Below, piece after piece: positions 10,300-20,564 of a stretch of 64,000 nucleotides of DNA (position 1 is the first letter of the stretch; each line of letters opens with the position of its first letter). The translations under genes were made by a program, and so were the position numbers. This DNA is from Semisulcospira habei. Lineage: Eukaryota; Mollusca; Gastropoda; Semisulcospiridae. Under the pieces are notes generated by a model. That model was given only the letters and a program-made list of their open reading frames with translations. It searched no databases and was not told the origin of the DNA. The stretch is taken from contig BTPG01000005.1 of NCBI GenBank assembly GCA_036245525.1, positions 116,923,619-116,987,618 of the forward strand, written 5' to 3'.

Positions 10300-10400
10300 G
10301 AGATAGTTCAAGGGTGGTGCCAGCATGGCTTCGCGCCTAGTATCGATTGAGAGTAGAACCCGACGGAGAAAGAAGCACGCTTAGAAAAGACAGTTACATC
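10300..10400 (+). mobile_element. Fragments of family A and family F repeats
   Basis: GATAGTTCAAGGGTGGTGCCAG (half of a family A/D arm) is followed by AACCCGACGGAGAAAGAAGC and ACGCTTAGAAAAGACAGTTAC, the motif of the foldback at 11733-11882. Confidence 0.5.
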
Positions 10401-10453
10401 GCAGTTTATTAATAGTTTAAAATAGAGTAAGACAAGCAAGTACAGAATCGTTC

Positions 10454-10531
10454 AGTCGCTACTGATCTTGTCAGCGAAGAAGGAAAGTGGCCACTTTCCT
10501 TCTTCGCTGACAAGATAAGTCAGTAGCGACT
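10454..10531. repeat. Near-perfect palindrome, no spacer in the core
   Basis: The core at 10467-10514 is a 48 bp perfect palindrome (arm CTTGTCAGCGAAGAAGGAAA...), flanked by AGTCGCTACTGA and TCAGTAGCGACT. A fold-back of this quality should form a hairpin or cruciform. Confidence 0.85.
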
Positions 10532-10807
10532 AAATTCTATATTTGTTTCAGTGTCTATTTCGAAATTTTGATAAGTTGTGTTGGAACTGTCTTAAGTGTG
10601 TTTCTTTCTCCTTTGGGGTTCCGTTGTGTGCATTTTACACGCTTGTCAGTCACCTTTTTGGTCCGGATTTTATTAGTAACGCGAATCGGAAAGGTAAACC
10701 TGTAGGGTATTCACTATCAAAGACCATACTGTTGTTCTAAACATCAATTCTGCAGTGGGGTCACTTGCTAGGCTCCAGATAGACCGTCACGGCACCCGGA
10801 GGGTGTG

Positions 10808-10819
10808 ACGGTGTGTGTG

Positions 10820-10875
<56 letters not shown>
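10808..10875. repeat. (GT)n microsatellite
   Basis: Nearly pure GT dinucleotides over about 60 bp. Confidence 0.9.
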
Positions 10876-10878
<3 letters not shown>

Positions 10879-11164
10879 CGCCGGCCGTGCGATCCGCGCG
10901 CCTCTTCAGTGCTTGAGAGCGTATGTGTGTACAAACGGTGATATGTTACGCGCCTTTCCCGCCGCTGAACGGTATCGTCCCACTATTGGAGTAGTCGTCA
11001 GCGGTCCGTCAAGGGTTTCCCATATATTTTTATGTGCTGGTCCCTGATCTTGGGCCATACTGCTGGGCACGTAAGTCCAAAACCAAAGACCAGCACACAC
11101 TATGGTATGTTACACCAGGGGCTGAGCCCATTGATCACGGTGCCGAAGCTGTCATACCTGTTCA

Positions 11165-11503
11165 GTAACCCGGGCCATTCAGCCCTGACGCACTACAGCA
11201 GATGTCATCATCATCATCATCATCAGTCCCTTGCCCGAACTGGGCGTTGGGGGGACTGAAAGGCAGCAGCAACAGACAGTGCTCTCCACTGAGTTCTATT
11301 TTGGGCGGTGGCAAGCAAGTCTGGCATCTCGAGTTCGGTCCATTCTTTTATGTTTGCGATGTCGGCGCCAAGCTAATCTGGTACTACCCTTGATGAATTA
11401 TCATGGTCGATCCATCTCCTGTAACAGGTGCATAGTTGTTAGATGACGCCTCTACAAACTGATTTGGGAAATACGTGCGTGGGGCTGAAAGTGACTGAGT
11501 TAA
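11165..11503 (+). mobile_element. Family A MITE, left arm lost, LINE-tail insert
   Basis: GCCATTCAGCCCTGACGCACTACAGCA on the left; GGCGCCAAGCTAATCTGG through ATCATGGTCGATCCATCTCC to GACTGAGTTAA on the right. Between them, about 11201-11363 is foreign. The missing left arm must have been lost before or during that insertion. Confidence 0.65.
11201..11363 (-). mobile_element. Short LINE 3' end with (ATC)n tail
   Basis: On the minus strand the insert ends (GAT)n, a tail typical of RTE-like LINEs. GATGTC is present on both sides and may be its target duplication. Too short for coding evidence. Confidence 0.45.
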
Positions 11504-11732
11504 AGTGGTTCACCAAAAACTGTGTAACAGGAGCTTTATTGATGGAATTTTCCATGGGAAACCCTAGCTGTAACCGCCTTTTGCAAAGCATACAGTTTCT
11601 AAATGAACTCTGCAGCGCTACACGAATGTGAAATATGAGAAAGGCATCAAATGGATCTGAACAAATCAGTTCAGTGTGGTTCTGCAAAGAATCCAATCCA
11701 GACAAAAACGGTGACTGGCCCAAGCGTGTAAA

Positions 11733-11882
11733 TGCAGAGAAGAACCCAACGGAGAAAGAAACACGCTTAGAAATGACAGTTACAACACAAGAAACACGCT
11801 TAGAAAAGACAGTTACAACACAATTTGTGTTGTAACTGTCCTTTCTAAGCTTGTTTCTTTCTCCGTTGGGTTCTTCTCTGCG
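11733..11882. mobile_element. Foldback element, family F
   Basis: GAGAAGAACCCAACGGAGAAAG is mirrored by CTTTCTCCGTTGGGTTCTTC. The left arm contains a tandem repeat (AAACACGCTTAGAAA.GACAG twice), while the right arm has the complement once. The loop is ACACAATTTGTGT. Decayed relatives are at 10345-10400 and 14840-14880. Confidence 0.75.
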
Positions 11883-11996
11883 GCAAAGAATCCGCCGAAG
11901 CATATGAACGGCGGCCCCTCACGTCAGTTTCAAATAAAGGCTTTCAGGTCCCTGGTGAACGGTATCGTTAGCAGCCATCAAATGGGTTAACCCCTT

Positions 11997-12160
11997 CACT
12001 GTGCAAGAGACATAGATCCTCATGAGCCCCCGCGACTGCGAGGGCTCATGAGGATCTATGCCTCTTGCTGAGACCACTTTTTTATCCATGTTTCTTGGAC
12101 GGGTTTGGCTTTTGGTCGTTGAATGAACAGAGATTTCAGAAACATAAATAAGATAAGATG
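11997..12160 (+). mobile_element. TTAA MITE, family C
   Basis: TTAACCCCTTCACTGTGCAAG, hairpin CATAGATCCTCATGAGCCCC with mirror GGGCTCATGAGGATCTATG, then TTGGTCGTTGAATGAAC and ATTTCAGAAACA. The right terminus is missing. Confidence 0.75.
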
Positions 12161-12234
12161 GTTTATTGCCATATGTTTCCATGTACAAAACAATAAAAAC
12201 ATTGGAATTTGTCTTGATGTCAGTTACTAAGACT

Positions 12235-12320
<86 letters not shown>
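12235..12320. repeat. (CA)n-(GA)n compound microsatellite
   Basis: About 38 bp of CA followed by about 45 bp of GA. Confidence 0.9.
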
Positions 12321-12323
<3 letters not shown>

Positions 12324-12603
12324 ATACAGTTAAAAACTGACTGTACACAATCATTCTCACTCGCCACTCGCGCTCTCTCCAATTAGTCCGGTTGATCAGA
12401 GAGAGCGTGAACAGCAAGAGGGAAAAAACTGTTGCGGAATCTGCTGGTCTTGGTACTGATGGACCTGTACCTGCGCCCTGATGGTAAAATTTGAAAAAGC
12501 TCATTGCTTGTAGGTACAGTGGCAAGGAAGGGGTCAAGGAGAGCGATGATTGACTAAATCCTCCCGATCACGTGAAGGGTTCATTGGCTCTGATGCAAGG
12601 TCG

Positions 12604-12671
12604 CACACTGGTTGTCTCCCTCGCTTCGCTGCCGCTGTAGCGGCAGCGAAGCGAGGGAGACAACCAGTGTG
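12604..12671. repeat. Perfect 33 bp hairpin with 2 bp loop
   Basis: CACACTGGTTGTCTCCCTCG to its exact complement CGAGGGAGACAACCAGTGTG across GCCGCTGTAGCGGC. No TTAA ends are seen. CTTCCTCAACTCACTACGCTGTTC...GGGAGACAACCAG at 25145-25198 is a decayed relative. Confidence 0.85.
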
Positions 12672-12839
12672 GCAAGGTCGTTGGAGTCACTGCAGCAGTA
12701 GCCTCTATACTCTTTGATAACATCATGGGTAAACGAAATTCGAGCGGCATCAGGGCTGCATAAATATTACAACACAGAGGTTAAACTATATAGCAAAAGA
12801 CAAACAGTTTGGTTGTAGTTGGGTTTTTTTTCTTCTTCT

Positions 12840-13152
12840 TTTTTTTTTTTCAGGCCCACACCTTGGAGCTTGTATAATATGAACCAGGTCGGACAAATAA
12901 CTGCTCAAGACCTACCTGTTTTCTTATGCGTATAGTTAGATGCAATTTCAATGCGTTAGCAATCTTTGGCAGTAACTGTTCTTGTAACGGTGTGTGTGTA
13001 ATGTGTGAGTGTGAGCTTTTGATATGTGTCACTTTAGGTCTTGTAACATTTATTGTAGTGTTTTCTTTCTTGTACTTTTTGTTCTGTAATTTTTTATCTT
13101 GTAAATCGCGTAGAGCACCATTCATTTGGAGGTTAAGCGCTATATAAATATA

Positions 13153-13204
<52 letters not shown>
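12840..13204 (+). mobile_element. CR1/L2-type LINE 3' UTR and tail
   Basis: Ends GTAAATCGCGTAGAGCACCA, GGTTAAGCGCTATATAAATA and then (ATT)n (13155-13204), the classic CR1/L2-type 3' end, here on the plus strand. Upstream is T-rich 3' UTR with a few ORF2-like codons near 12895-12930. Confidence 0.7.
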
Positions 13205-13732
13205 ATGTCTCTTGCATCATTTGGATAAATATCGACATTTGCTGACAGAAATATGGCATGTCAGTGGTCAGTGTCTTGTGCTTATTGTAAATGGACATTT
13301 AGACAATGGACAATGAACTTTCGCCCTTCGGTCTAACCGAATGTCAATTATTTAATAACCCGTGTAAATATATAGACTCCGCCGTTCACGTCAGTACGGC
13401 ACAGCCAAACGATTCACTTCCCGGGCGAAGTTCATTATTGCCTTGCCAAATCTCGCTAACGATTCATTCAAATTTAATAATACACCATACTGACTCTTGC
13501 AACTTTATGGATGTGACCATATAGAGTGTACCAGCTCAAAGATAATCAGGCACTATCCTTGAAATATCACGGCCAACCAGTTTCCCACACTAAGTCAACT
13601 GCTGGAAGCGAAACTCGATGAAAAATAGTTTCTCTTATGGCCGCATGTCATACTAAATCACTCTCGTTATTGTACTTCGAACGGACCTAGGAACTGTGCC
13701 CTGTATTGAGCACTGCTGCTATTATATGACAA

Positions 13733-13825
13733 AAGCGAGTAACTCCATTTTTTTAAAAAAGCGAGATTTTCATTGTGTAACAATGAAAATCGCGCTCTTC
13801 TAAAAAAATGGACATGCTGGCTTTT
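13733..13825. repeat. Imperfect hairpin repeat
   Basis: AAAAGCGAGATTTTCATTGT pairs with ACAATGAAAATCGCGCTCTT; CCATTTTTTTA pairs with TAAAAAAATGG. A related hairpin is at 49305-49375. Confidence 0.65.
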
Positions 13826-13985
13826 GCCACACAACTGCAGACTACCACTGTGCCCTACACTAGTCATAAAATGTGCCACTTAGGCAAAGTTGTAGAAATA
13901 AATTCCGCTCTTACATTCGCAGGCGGGGTTACTTCATAATAATTTATCCTGTTCAGTACAAGGATGTAAATGGAGCTGATCTGTG

Positions 13986-14300
13986 CCAACAAGAGCATTA
14001 GATTATCACGAGCCCTTGCGGCTGCTGACTGGGTTTATGAGAATTTACGCCGCTAGCGTGTAGCGGTTACCTGTTACCTTTCTACATGGGGTCAAAAACA
14101 GTACTGTCTTTGATGGGGTTAGATGAGCGACTGACTTTCAGCCCATAAGGTCAACTCCATCCAAGAGACATAGATCGTCATGAGCCTCTTACTGGCATTA
14201 CTTTACATTCATGTACCTTTGACGCCGTTGAATTACGATGATTTCCAGAACACATCAGTTCGCCGGCTGCTGCCGCGTCCACGGGTTAGGAAAGGGTTAC
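13986..14300 (+). mobile_element. Two decayed family C MITE copies
   Basis: AACAAGAGCATTAGATTATCACGAGCCC near 13988 and CCAAGAGACATAGATCGTCATGAGCC near 14160 are the family C hairpin start; the second continues through TTGACGCCGTTGAATTACG and ends GGAAAGGGTTA. Confidence 0.5.
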
Positions 14301-14748
14301 GTTTTCCTTAGAGTGTGGGAAAGTCGGGTATATCATGCCAAGTGTAGTGAATAACTCTCTTCCTAACTTATCGAGACATGTCGATAGATCGAGTGGTCTT
14401 CTACAGGTCATATTAGCAAATAGACAACCGCTTAGAAAGGTCATTGCCGACATTTGCTGGCAAAAATATGGCACGAGTGGTCAGTCTCTTGTCAGTGCTT
14501 ATTGCAAGTCAGTGGACATTTAGACAATTTGAATGGCCAGCGACCGCATTAAACTAACCGTTCTGACCGCGTGTCAGTTATTTAATCAACAGTGTATGTT
14601 TCTTATATATTCTGTTCACGTACACAGCCAAACTGACGATTCACCCCCGAAATTACCCTGGCCAAATCTTGCTTACGATTCATGCAAACGTAACAATGTA
14701 ATGATCATGAATGTTGCAACTTTAGGGAGGTGTTTATAAAGATTGTGA
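14301..14748. other. Duplicated intergenic block
   Basis: The segment 14455-14720 resembles 13230-13520: GACATTTGCTGGCAAAAATATGGCA, GTCAGTCTCTTG, TGGACATTTAGACAA, CGAATGTCAATTATTTAAT and GATTCATGCAAACGTAA are near copies. No coding capacity; unknown repeat. Confidence 0.55.
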
Positions 14749-14838
14749 TTAACCCTTTGGCTGTCAGTAGCGCTTTTTGTTGCGGTGATTCTGCACGGGT
14801 ATCCCCCAGACCAAAAGCGCTACCGACACACGGTGTGT
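14749..14838 (+). mobile_element. TTAA MITE, family B
   Basis: TTAACCCTTTGGCTGTCAGTAGCGC on the left and AAAAGCGCTACCGACA on the right; the central palindrome is disturbed (GATTCTGCACGGGTATCCCC). Confidence 0.65.
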
Positions 14839-15008
14839 TGTACGTGTCCTTTCTAAGCGTGTTTCTTACTACTTTGTTGAGCTTTCCTTTGCATTTTACA
14901 CACTCGGCAGCTACATTTTTTGGGGGTCTGGATACCGCAAATGGATACGCGGCAAAATGAGTTCGTGTTGAAGACATTTCGCGTACTATCATATACGGGA
15001 TGTCTCGA

Positions 15009-15106
15009 ACGCCGCTAGGCCTTGGGCTCCCGGTAGCGGTTTTTGTCGCGATGATTCCTGCAGGAATCATCGCGACAAAAACCGCTACCGCCACCAAAAG
15101 GGCTAA
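15009..15106 (+). mobile_element. Family B hairpin, perfect stem
   Basis: CGGTAGCGGTTTTTGTCGCG and GATGATTCCTGCAGGAATCATC followed by the exact complement CGCGACAAAAACCGCTACCG. Both arms carry GGTTTTTGTCGCG where other copies have GCTTTTTGTC, another mirrored difference. The outer ends are decayed. Confidence 0.75.
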
Positions 15107-15407
15107 GTTCACTGCCGTGCATATGCAGCTAGTATCGAGGATAGAAACATGCTTCTGGTTCATGGCACTTCCACTCGTCACCTGGACAGGCCTGTGGAAG
15201 AGGGTCTGACCACGAAAGGTCATGCATATTGACTGATATGCTTGAAGGCCTGCTACCGCCGTAACTGTTCAAAGAGTACACTTCTTTAACAAATGGTTAC
15301 TAACAGATGGTTGAGAGTTATGGGTCATTTAATTATTTCAATGAGTGCATGATGATGCCATGTGTTGTATGGGCAGACAGTGAATTTCCCCATGAGGGAT
15401 TACTTAC

Positions 15408-16441
15408 TTACTTACGCCTGTCACCCCTCCCCGGGTATAGGCCGTCGACGAGAGACATCCAGCGACTCCTGTCCTGTGCTTCTCCTTCGATTTTACTCCA
15501 GGTGGTTCCCAGTCTCTTGATGTCTGTTTGGAGGTCTCGACGCCAGGTGTTTCTCGGCCTGCCTCTTTTCCTCTTTCCCTGGGGGTTCCATGACAATGCC
15601 TGCCTATTCAGATACTGGAAGCTGGCTTTCTCAGACTGTGACCAATCCATCCCCATCTTCTTCGCCCAATTTCATTCTCTGCTGTTATCTGCTCTGTTCT
15701 CTCCCAGAGTCTGACGTTGCTGATCTTCTCTGGCCAGTGGATTTTCAAAATTCTTCTAAGGCAACTGTTTATGAAGATCTGTACTCTGTTGACTGTGGTT
15801 TTTGTCAATCTCCAAGTCTCTGCTCCATATAGGAGAACTGCTTTTACGTTGGAGTTGAAACTGAATCCGGACTTTGGTGTGTTGTCACAGCTCTCTGGAA
15901 CTCCACACTTTTTTCAACTGGAGAAAGGCTGCTCTGGCTTTACCGATTCGTGCTCTGACATCTGCATCAGTGCCGCCTTTTTTGTCCATGATGCTCCCGA
16001 GATAGGTGAAGGACTCCACCTCCTCCAACGGGGTTCTACCCTGGTTGCGTTCAGCCTCATTGTCTTTGTTTTCTGTTTGTGGATGGTGAGGCCCACTTGG
16101 GACGAGATGTCAGCAAGCCTCGTGGTCTTGTCCTGCATTTGTTGATGAGTGTGGGACAGTAAAGCCAAGTCGTCTGCAAAATCGAGGTCGTCAAGCTGTG
16201 TCCACAGTGTCCACTGTATTCCACTTTGTCTGTGCTCTGTGGTCCTCTTAATGACCCAGTCTATGGCCAGTAGGAAGAGGGACGGAGACAGCAAACACCC
16301 CTGCCTCACGTGACACGAGTTCTGACCTGGAGCTCCCTGGTGAACTGCCCTTCGTGGATCACGCGACATGTCATGCCATCGTAGCTGCTGATCAGGCGGA
16401 CGAGCTTTGTGGGTACACCGTAGTGTCGTAGGAGTTTCCAC
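15408..16441 (-). pseudogene. LINE reverse transcriptase, C-terminal half
   Basis: Two or three overlapping minus-strand frames together hold the back half of a non-LTR RT: RQGCLLSPSLFLLAIDWV (16290-16240 region), LDFADDLALLSHT (about 16145-16190), GLTIHKQKTKTM, then in a shifted frame [18 protein letters not shown] and the basic C-terminus GKRKRGRPRNTWRRDLQ. The catalytic FADD is intact but the frame is broken near 15910 and 15650. A 3' end this close to the C-terminal basic box is usual for RTE-like elements. No activity is expected. Confidence 0.8.
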
Positions 16442-17247
16442 AGAGTCTCTCGGTCCACGCTGTCAAATGCTTTCTCGTAATCCACAATGTTGACGTACAG
16501 CGCGGAGCTCCACTCCAGAGACTGTTCCCAGCTGATGGGTAGGTCGGTCTCTGCTGGCTGGATGTCTAGGGGGTCGGGTGGGCTGGGTCTGTTCAGTAAC
16601 TTTTCAAAATACTCGGCCCATTTGTCGAGTTGGTCTGCTCTGTCTGCAATAGGCTTGCCTTCTTTGTCTTTTACTGGTCTTTCTGTATGGCCATACTTGC
16701 CCGACAATCTTCTGGTAATGTCGTAGAGCTGTTTCATGTTGCCGCTGCCTGCTGCCTTTTCTGCCTCTTCTGCCAGGCTGTCTGTGTAGGCCCTCTTGTC
16801 TGCCCTGATACTCCTCTTCACCTCGCGGTTGGCTTCCGAGTATTCCTCCTGTGCCCTTGCTTTGGCTGCTCTCGTGCGACTGTTGTTGACAACTGCTTTC
16901 TTCTGCTTCCTCACTTCTATCTTCTTCAAGGTCTGTGCCGACAGCCAGTCCTTGTGATGGTGTTTCCTGAACCCTACAGTGTCTTTGCAGGTTGAGTTCA
17001 GCGCCTCTCTAACTGCCTTCCACTGCTGCTCTGTGGTGACCGCCTCCTCTTCATTTACTAGCTCCTGTAGCGCTTGGAACCGGTTGGACAGCACCAGTTT
17101 GAACTCTTCTCTAACTCCAGTTTCTCCCAGGAGGCCTACATTATAGCACTGTCTTCTTGTTGTCTCTGTGCGGCTTTTCTTTAACTTGAGCTTTATTCTT
17201 AAGGTAAGCAGATGGTGGTCTGAGGCGACATCTGCTCCCCTCCTCAC
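16306..17247 (-). pseudogene. LINE ORF2 middle region with internal deletion
   Basis: A 313-codon minus-strand frame begins with the end of the endonuclease domain (RRGADVASDHHLL, the conserved SDH box), continues through a basic, coiled linker and jumps from SWEQSLEWSSA straight into IVDYEKAFDSVDRE, the RT palm motif. In complete relatives about 60-90 residues (the GKAPGPDG region) lie between these, so an in-frame deletion has removed RT fingers. It remains open over 942 bp, an example of a long frame that is not a host gene. Confidence 0.8.
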
Positions 17248-17297
17248 TCGAACATCTTAAAGGGATCTTCTAAATTTCTTGCTAATGCAGATATGGT

Positions 17298-18188
17298 CTA
17301 TTTGGTTCTCTGTAGTATGGTCAGGAGACCCAAGTTGCTTTGTGTATTCTTCGGTGTGGGAAAATGCTGCCTCCAATGACAAGTTTGTTTCATTAGAGCA
17401 CAAAAGTCTACAAACCTCTCCCCGTTCTCACTCATCTCCCCTAGTCCCTGTCTCCCCATCACCTCTTCGTATCCGGTGTTGTCCTCCCCTATTTTGGCAT
17501 TAAAATCGCCCATGACGATGATGATGTCTCGCTCCGCACATTTGTCCACAGCACTCTGGAGTCGGTCGAAGAACTCTTGTTTCTCTTCCTCGTCACTGTC
17601 ATTAGTGGGCGCATAACACTGGATGACGTTCAGCTTGAGCTTTTTCTTGGTTCTAAAGGCTGCTGTGATAATTCTTGGCCCAAGAGGTTCCCAGCCCATC
17701 AGCGCTCTCTGTGCCCCTGGTGACAGCATGAATGCTACTCCTTCTGTATGGGGGATATTCTCCTCTTTATGACCTGAATACAGAATCATCTCCCCACTTA
17801 GCAGCCTTTTCTGGCCAGACTGCGTCCATCTGGCTTCACTGATACCTAGCAGGGAAAGGTTGTACTTTTGCATTGCTATCTGGGCGGCCTTGCCGCTCTG
17901 GTACATGGTCTTGACATTCCATGTGCCCATGGTTGTGTCCCTGGATAGAGAGAGGCGGCTCGGTCCTGTGGCTTCCAAAGACTTCCGGCTTTCACCACAG
18001 GACGTCATAAATCTTCTGGTAGAAGAACCTTCCTCCTCCAGGAAAGGAATTACTGTCTTTTCGTCGGCGTTTTTGTAGCCATTTCCTTTTTTGCAGGGTG
18101 GGGAAGCTACCCCCACGCCCAACCCCCTTACTAGGAGGACCAGGGGTTTTCTGTCGGGGTCACCTTCCCTTAGACCATGTTGGTTCAC
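17298..18188 (-). pseudogene. LINE AP-endonuclease domain
   Basis: Minus-strand frame with the exonuclease-endonuclease-phosphatase fold signatures: GTWNVKTMYQSGK near residue 84, LLGISEARWT, NVIQCYAPTND, IIVMGDFNAKIGEDNTG, NGERFVDFC. Such sequences are often mislabelled craniofacial development protein 2-like in animal gene sets. The frame ends in altered sequence (FPTPKNTQSN) where HKATW..D normally follows, and the final SDHHLL part is in the next frame downstream. The enzyme would nick DNA to prime reverse transcription. Confidence 0.8.
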
Positions 18189-18357
18189 GGCACCTATTTC
18201 ATTCGGTGCACCCCTCTCGCGAGGGACCCCCTATCCACCACCCAGGGGACGCGCCTCAGCGCCATATGGTCCCAGCGCGAGGTCATGAGGGATTAATAAA
18301 GCATTATTGTATTGTATTGTACTGTATTGTATTATATAGTATTGTAAACGCAACGCA

Positions 18358-18666
18358 CAGGTCTAGTTATGGTTGATTTAGACACAGGAGAATCCACTTC
18401 AGCACACGTCGTCTTTATCAAGTAAACCAGCTGACGATGACTCCACTCTGTTCTATAAATACAATGCTATCAGTACGAGAAACAGCTAAAAATAGATTGA
18501 AACACTAACGGCTGCACAGAATAAATAAGTGTTATTGTGTGTGTGCTTTTGCTGCATGTCCAAACTGCTGTTAAAGCCTCATTAGGTGTGTCGACAAGGC
18601 ATAACAAACACAAATGGTGCTAAAAATGTGTCATCAGATTTATGTAATGGTACATTACTTTAAATC
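18358..18666 (+). mobile_element. Dispersed ~310 bp repeat, copy 1
   Basis: Matches the reverse complement of 47519-47828 in order: GTTATGGTTGATTTAGACACAGGA, TGCTGCATGTCCAAACTGCTGTTAAAG, TGTGTCGACAA, ATGGTACATTACTTTAAA. Non-coding; class unknown. Confidence 0.7.
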
Positions 18667-18855
18667 TAACACACACACACACATACAACCACACACATGT
18701 TATAATAATACTGACATTACCATACATGTATTTTGTTCAGTGAGCATTCAGAAAAGATGCAACTAAAGGCACTAGCAGCAAATGTCATGATTCAACAACT
18801 ACGGTTTCCTCCAGCGAACTCTCCAAAGGGTCACTTCCCTATATAATTATCATCA

Positions 18856-19033
18856 TTAAGCCTTTTAGCACCAAGGTCCCATTTCTCAAATTTTGGAGGT
18901 ATTGCCCAACGACTATGTACCAGTTGCAGAACGATGGCTTGCCCATGATGGCGCCAAGCTAATCTGGCACTACCCTTGAATTATCATGGTCAAGCCATTT
19001 TCTGCTGTAGGGATCCGGGGCTAAAAGGGTTAA
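18856..19033 (-). mobile_element. TTAA MITE, family A (inverted, one arm shortened)
   Basis: TTAAGCCTTTTAGCACCAAGG...GGGGCTAAAAGGGTTAA. CAAATTTTGGAGGTATTGCC at the left is the family tail on the minus strand. The left hairpin arm is mostly deleted. Confidence 0.7.
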
Positions 19034-19061
19034 ACCATAAAGCTCTGATATCCAGCAGGAG

Positions 19062-19226
19062 ACTAATCGACCATGACAGTTCATGAGTGGTCTCAGAACG
19101 CGCCTCTAGGCACCAAGCTATTCTGAGACCACGCATGAACTATCATGGTCAGTCAAGGGCATTGGCACCAAGCTATTCTGTCCCCACCATTGAACTACAT
19201 TGTATCATGGTCGAGCTGTCTCCTGA
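19062..19226. mobile_element. Rearranged family A hairpin
   Basis: CGACCATGACAGTTCATGAGTGGTCTCAG is mirrored by CTGAGACCACGCATGAACTATCATGGTC, then a second right arm (GCACCAAGCTATTCTGTCCCC) follows. ATGAGTGGTCTCAG replaces the family AAGGGTGGTGCCAG on both arms apart from one base. Confidence 0.65.
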
Positions 19227-19233
19227 ACTGAAG

Positions 19234-19802
19234 TGCAGTACTCGATGTCAACTCGAAATTTTGGAGGATTTCAACTGTTAAATCAAAGCACGAATCAGAA
19301 ACAGTATGGGTGACCATCGCATGAGAAGAGTTCACTGGAGGAAATCATGTTATTTTTATCATTAAATTTGAGACGAGCGCCTGTAGTTACAGTTAACAAG
19401 GGAGTGAAGCAAAGGAACATTTCACATGATAGCCAACAAGTAAAGGTCAACACCATGTTGCTGCTGCACAACCACACAATAATAATAATTATAATAATAA
19501 TAATAATTATAAAATTATAATTTTATATAATGAAACATGTGGTGCTAATTTGTCTGTTGTTATATCAAAAGTTTGTCAAACGCAAAGTACACACAGAATG
19601 AGTGTGGTCATGACCTATGAGAAAGTGGCGTTAAGGTGTGGGGAAGGGATGGGGTGGTTTAGTGTATAATTGTGCGTGTGTGTCTGAGAGAGAAAGGGTG
19701 TTCTGTTGTGCATGCGCAGTGAGTCCTGTGTTTTCCTGGAGAACGGCGCTATAGAAGAACTATGTATTATTTATTTATTATTACATCCGACATAAGCAAA
19801 AC
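19234..19802. other. Intergenic DNA
   Basis: Contains an (AAT)n/AT-rich tract at 19490-19540 and a GTGTGTGTCTGAGAGAGAAAG stretch near 19675; otherwise nothing recognised. Confidence 0.4.
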
Positions 19803-20015
19803 TTAACCCATTTAACCCCAATGCCCTACAGCAGGAGATGGATCGGGCATGATAATTCAAGGGTAGTGCCTGATTAGCTTGGCGCCTAAAGGCGCCAAAC
19901 TAATCTGGCACTATCGTTGAATTATCATGGTCGATCCATCTCTTGCAACTGGTATATATTCAGGTCACACCTCAAAAATTTGTAAAAATGCTTGTCGTGA
20001 AGTTACATGAGTTAA
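19803..20015 (+). mobile_element. TTAA MITE, family A (complete)
   Basis: TTAACCCATTTAACCCCAATG...GTGAAGTTACATGAGTTAA with the full hairpin and the CAACTGGTATATATTCAGGTCACACC tail. A good reference copy of about 213 bp. Confidence 0.8.
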
Positions 20016-20398
20016 ACTGTAATAAAATAATAATATGTTTTACATAAGTTTTTAAAATAAAAATAATAGCAATACTTCAAACGAAACATCTTCAACACAT
20101 CTAGATCGGAGGATGGTTTCAGCAAACTTTAAAAGCAAGACTGTGGCATATTTCGTTGTTTTGTTTTTTTAAAGAGAGGTATTTTATATGACTAAACTAG
20201 ATTTACATTCAGCGCATATTGGGACAGTACCCTTAACACCTTGTCTGCTGCTAACGACATCCGTCAGCGGAAAAGACGCGTACTTACGCGTGTTTTTCGC
20301 GGAGTGATATCATCATCAGCAATCAAGGAGTTAACTACACTGCCGGATGGAATGCCAGAAACCATGGGGTCAGCTTAAAACCACCAAACAAGACCACA
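20016..20398. other. Unassigned intergenic DNA
   Basis: AT-rich; the 20230-20340 part reads ACCTTGTCTGCTGCTAACGAC...ATCAAGGAGTTAAC, which may be a further decayed TTAA element. No gene. Confidence 0.35.
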
Positions 20399-20507
20399 TT
20401 AAGCAAAAGGTCCTCAGGCTTACAACGTTTTGAGTTATTACGTGTATAACTGTCTTCAGATGCTAGTCAACTCAGGCCGACATCGGCCTGAGAATATTTA
20501 GTTCACT
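20399..20507. mobile_element. Family E hairpin, disrupted
   Basis: AAGCAAAAGGTCCTCAGGC on the left; GGCCGACATCGGCCTGAGAATATTTAGTTCACT on the right. The centre is replaced by non-family sequence. Confidence 0.5.
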
Positions 20508-20564
20508 AGAAAACTGTAACCGTAGCCGTGTAGTCAAATGCACTCAACCACCCAGATGTCGGGG

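Larger units (their letters stand above)
15398..18290 (-). mobile_element. APE-type non-LTR retrotransposon (LINE), defective
   Basis: A single minus-strand LINE. Its 3' end is near 15400, where the plus strand reads TTACTTACTTAC (a short tandem tail, as in RTE-like LINEs). Reading upstream on the minus strand: an ORF2 C-terminus rich in basic residues (PQGKRKRGRPRNTWRRDL), [13 protein letters not shown], the RT catalytic box FADDLALL with RQGCLLSPSLF before it, an internal deletion, the linker region, then an N-terminal AP-endonuclease near 18 kb. The frame changes several times, so no intact polyprotein is left. The 5' edge is near 18290. Confidence 0.85.

Noticed and set aside
11439..11903. 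154-codon minus-strand open frame
   Set aside because: Spans a MITE tail, unique DNA and the foldback at 11733-11882; repeats inside it (RVSCVVTV twice) come from the duplicated arm.
12850..13155. Open frames over the LINE tail on both strands
   Set aside because: Inside CR1/L2-type 3' UTR sequence.
16487..18376. Several plus-strand open frames of 60-140 codons
   Set aside because: All lie opposite the LINE coding strand and have no signatures.
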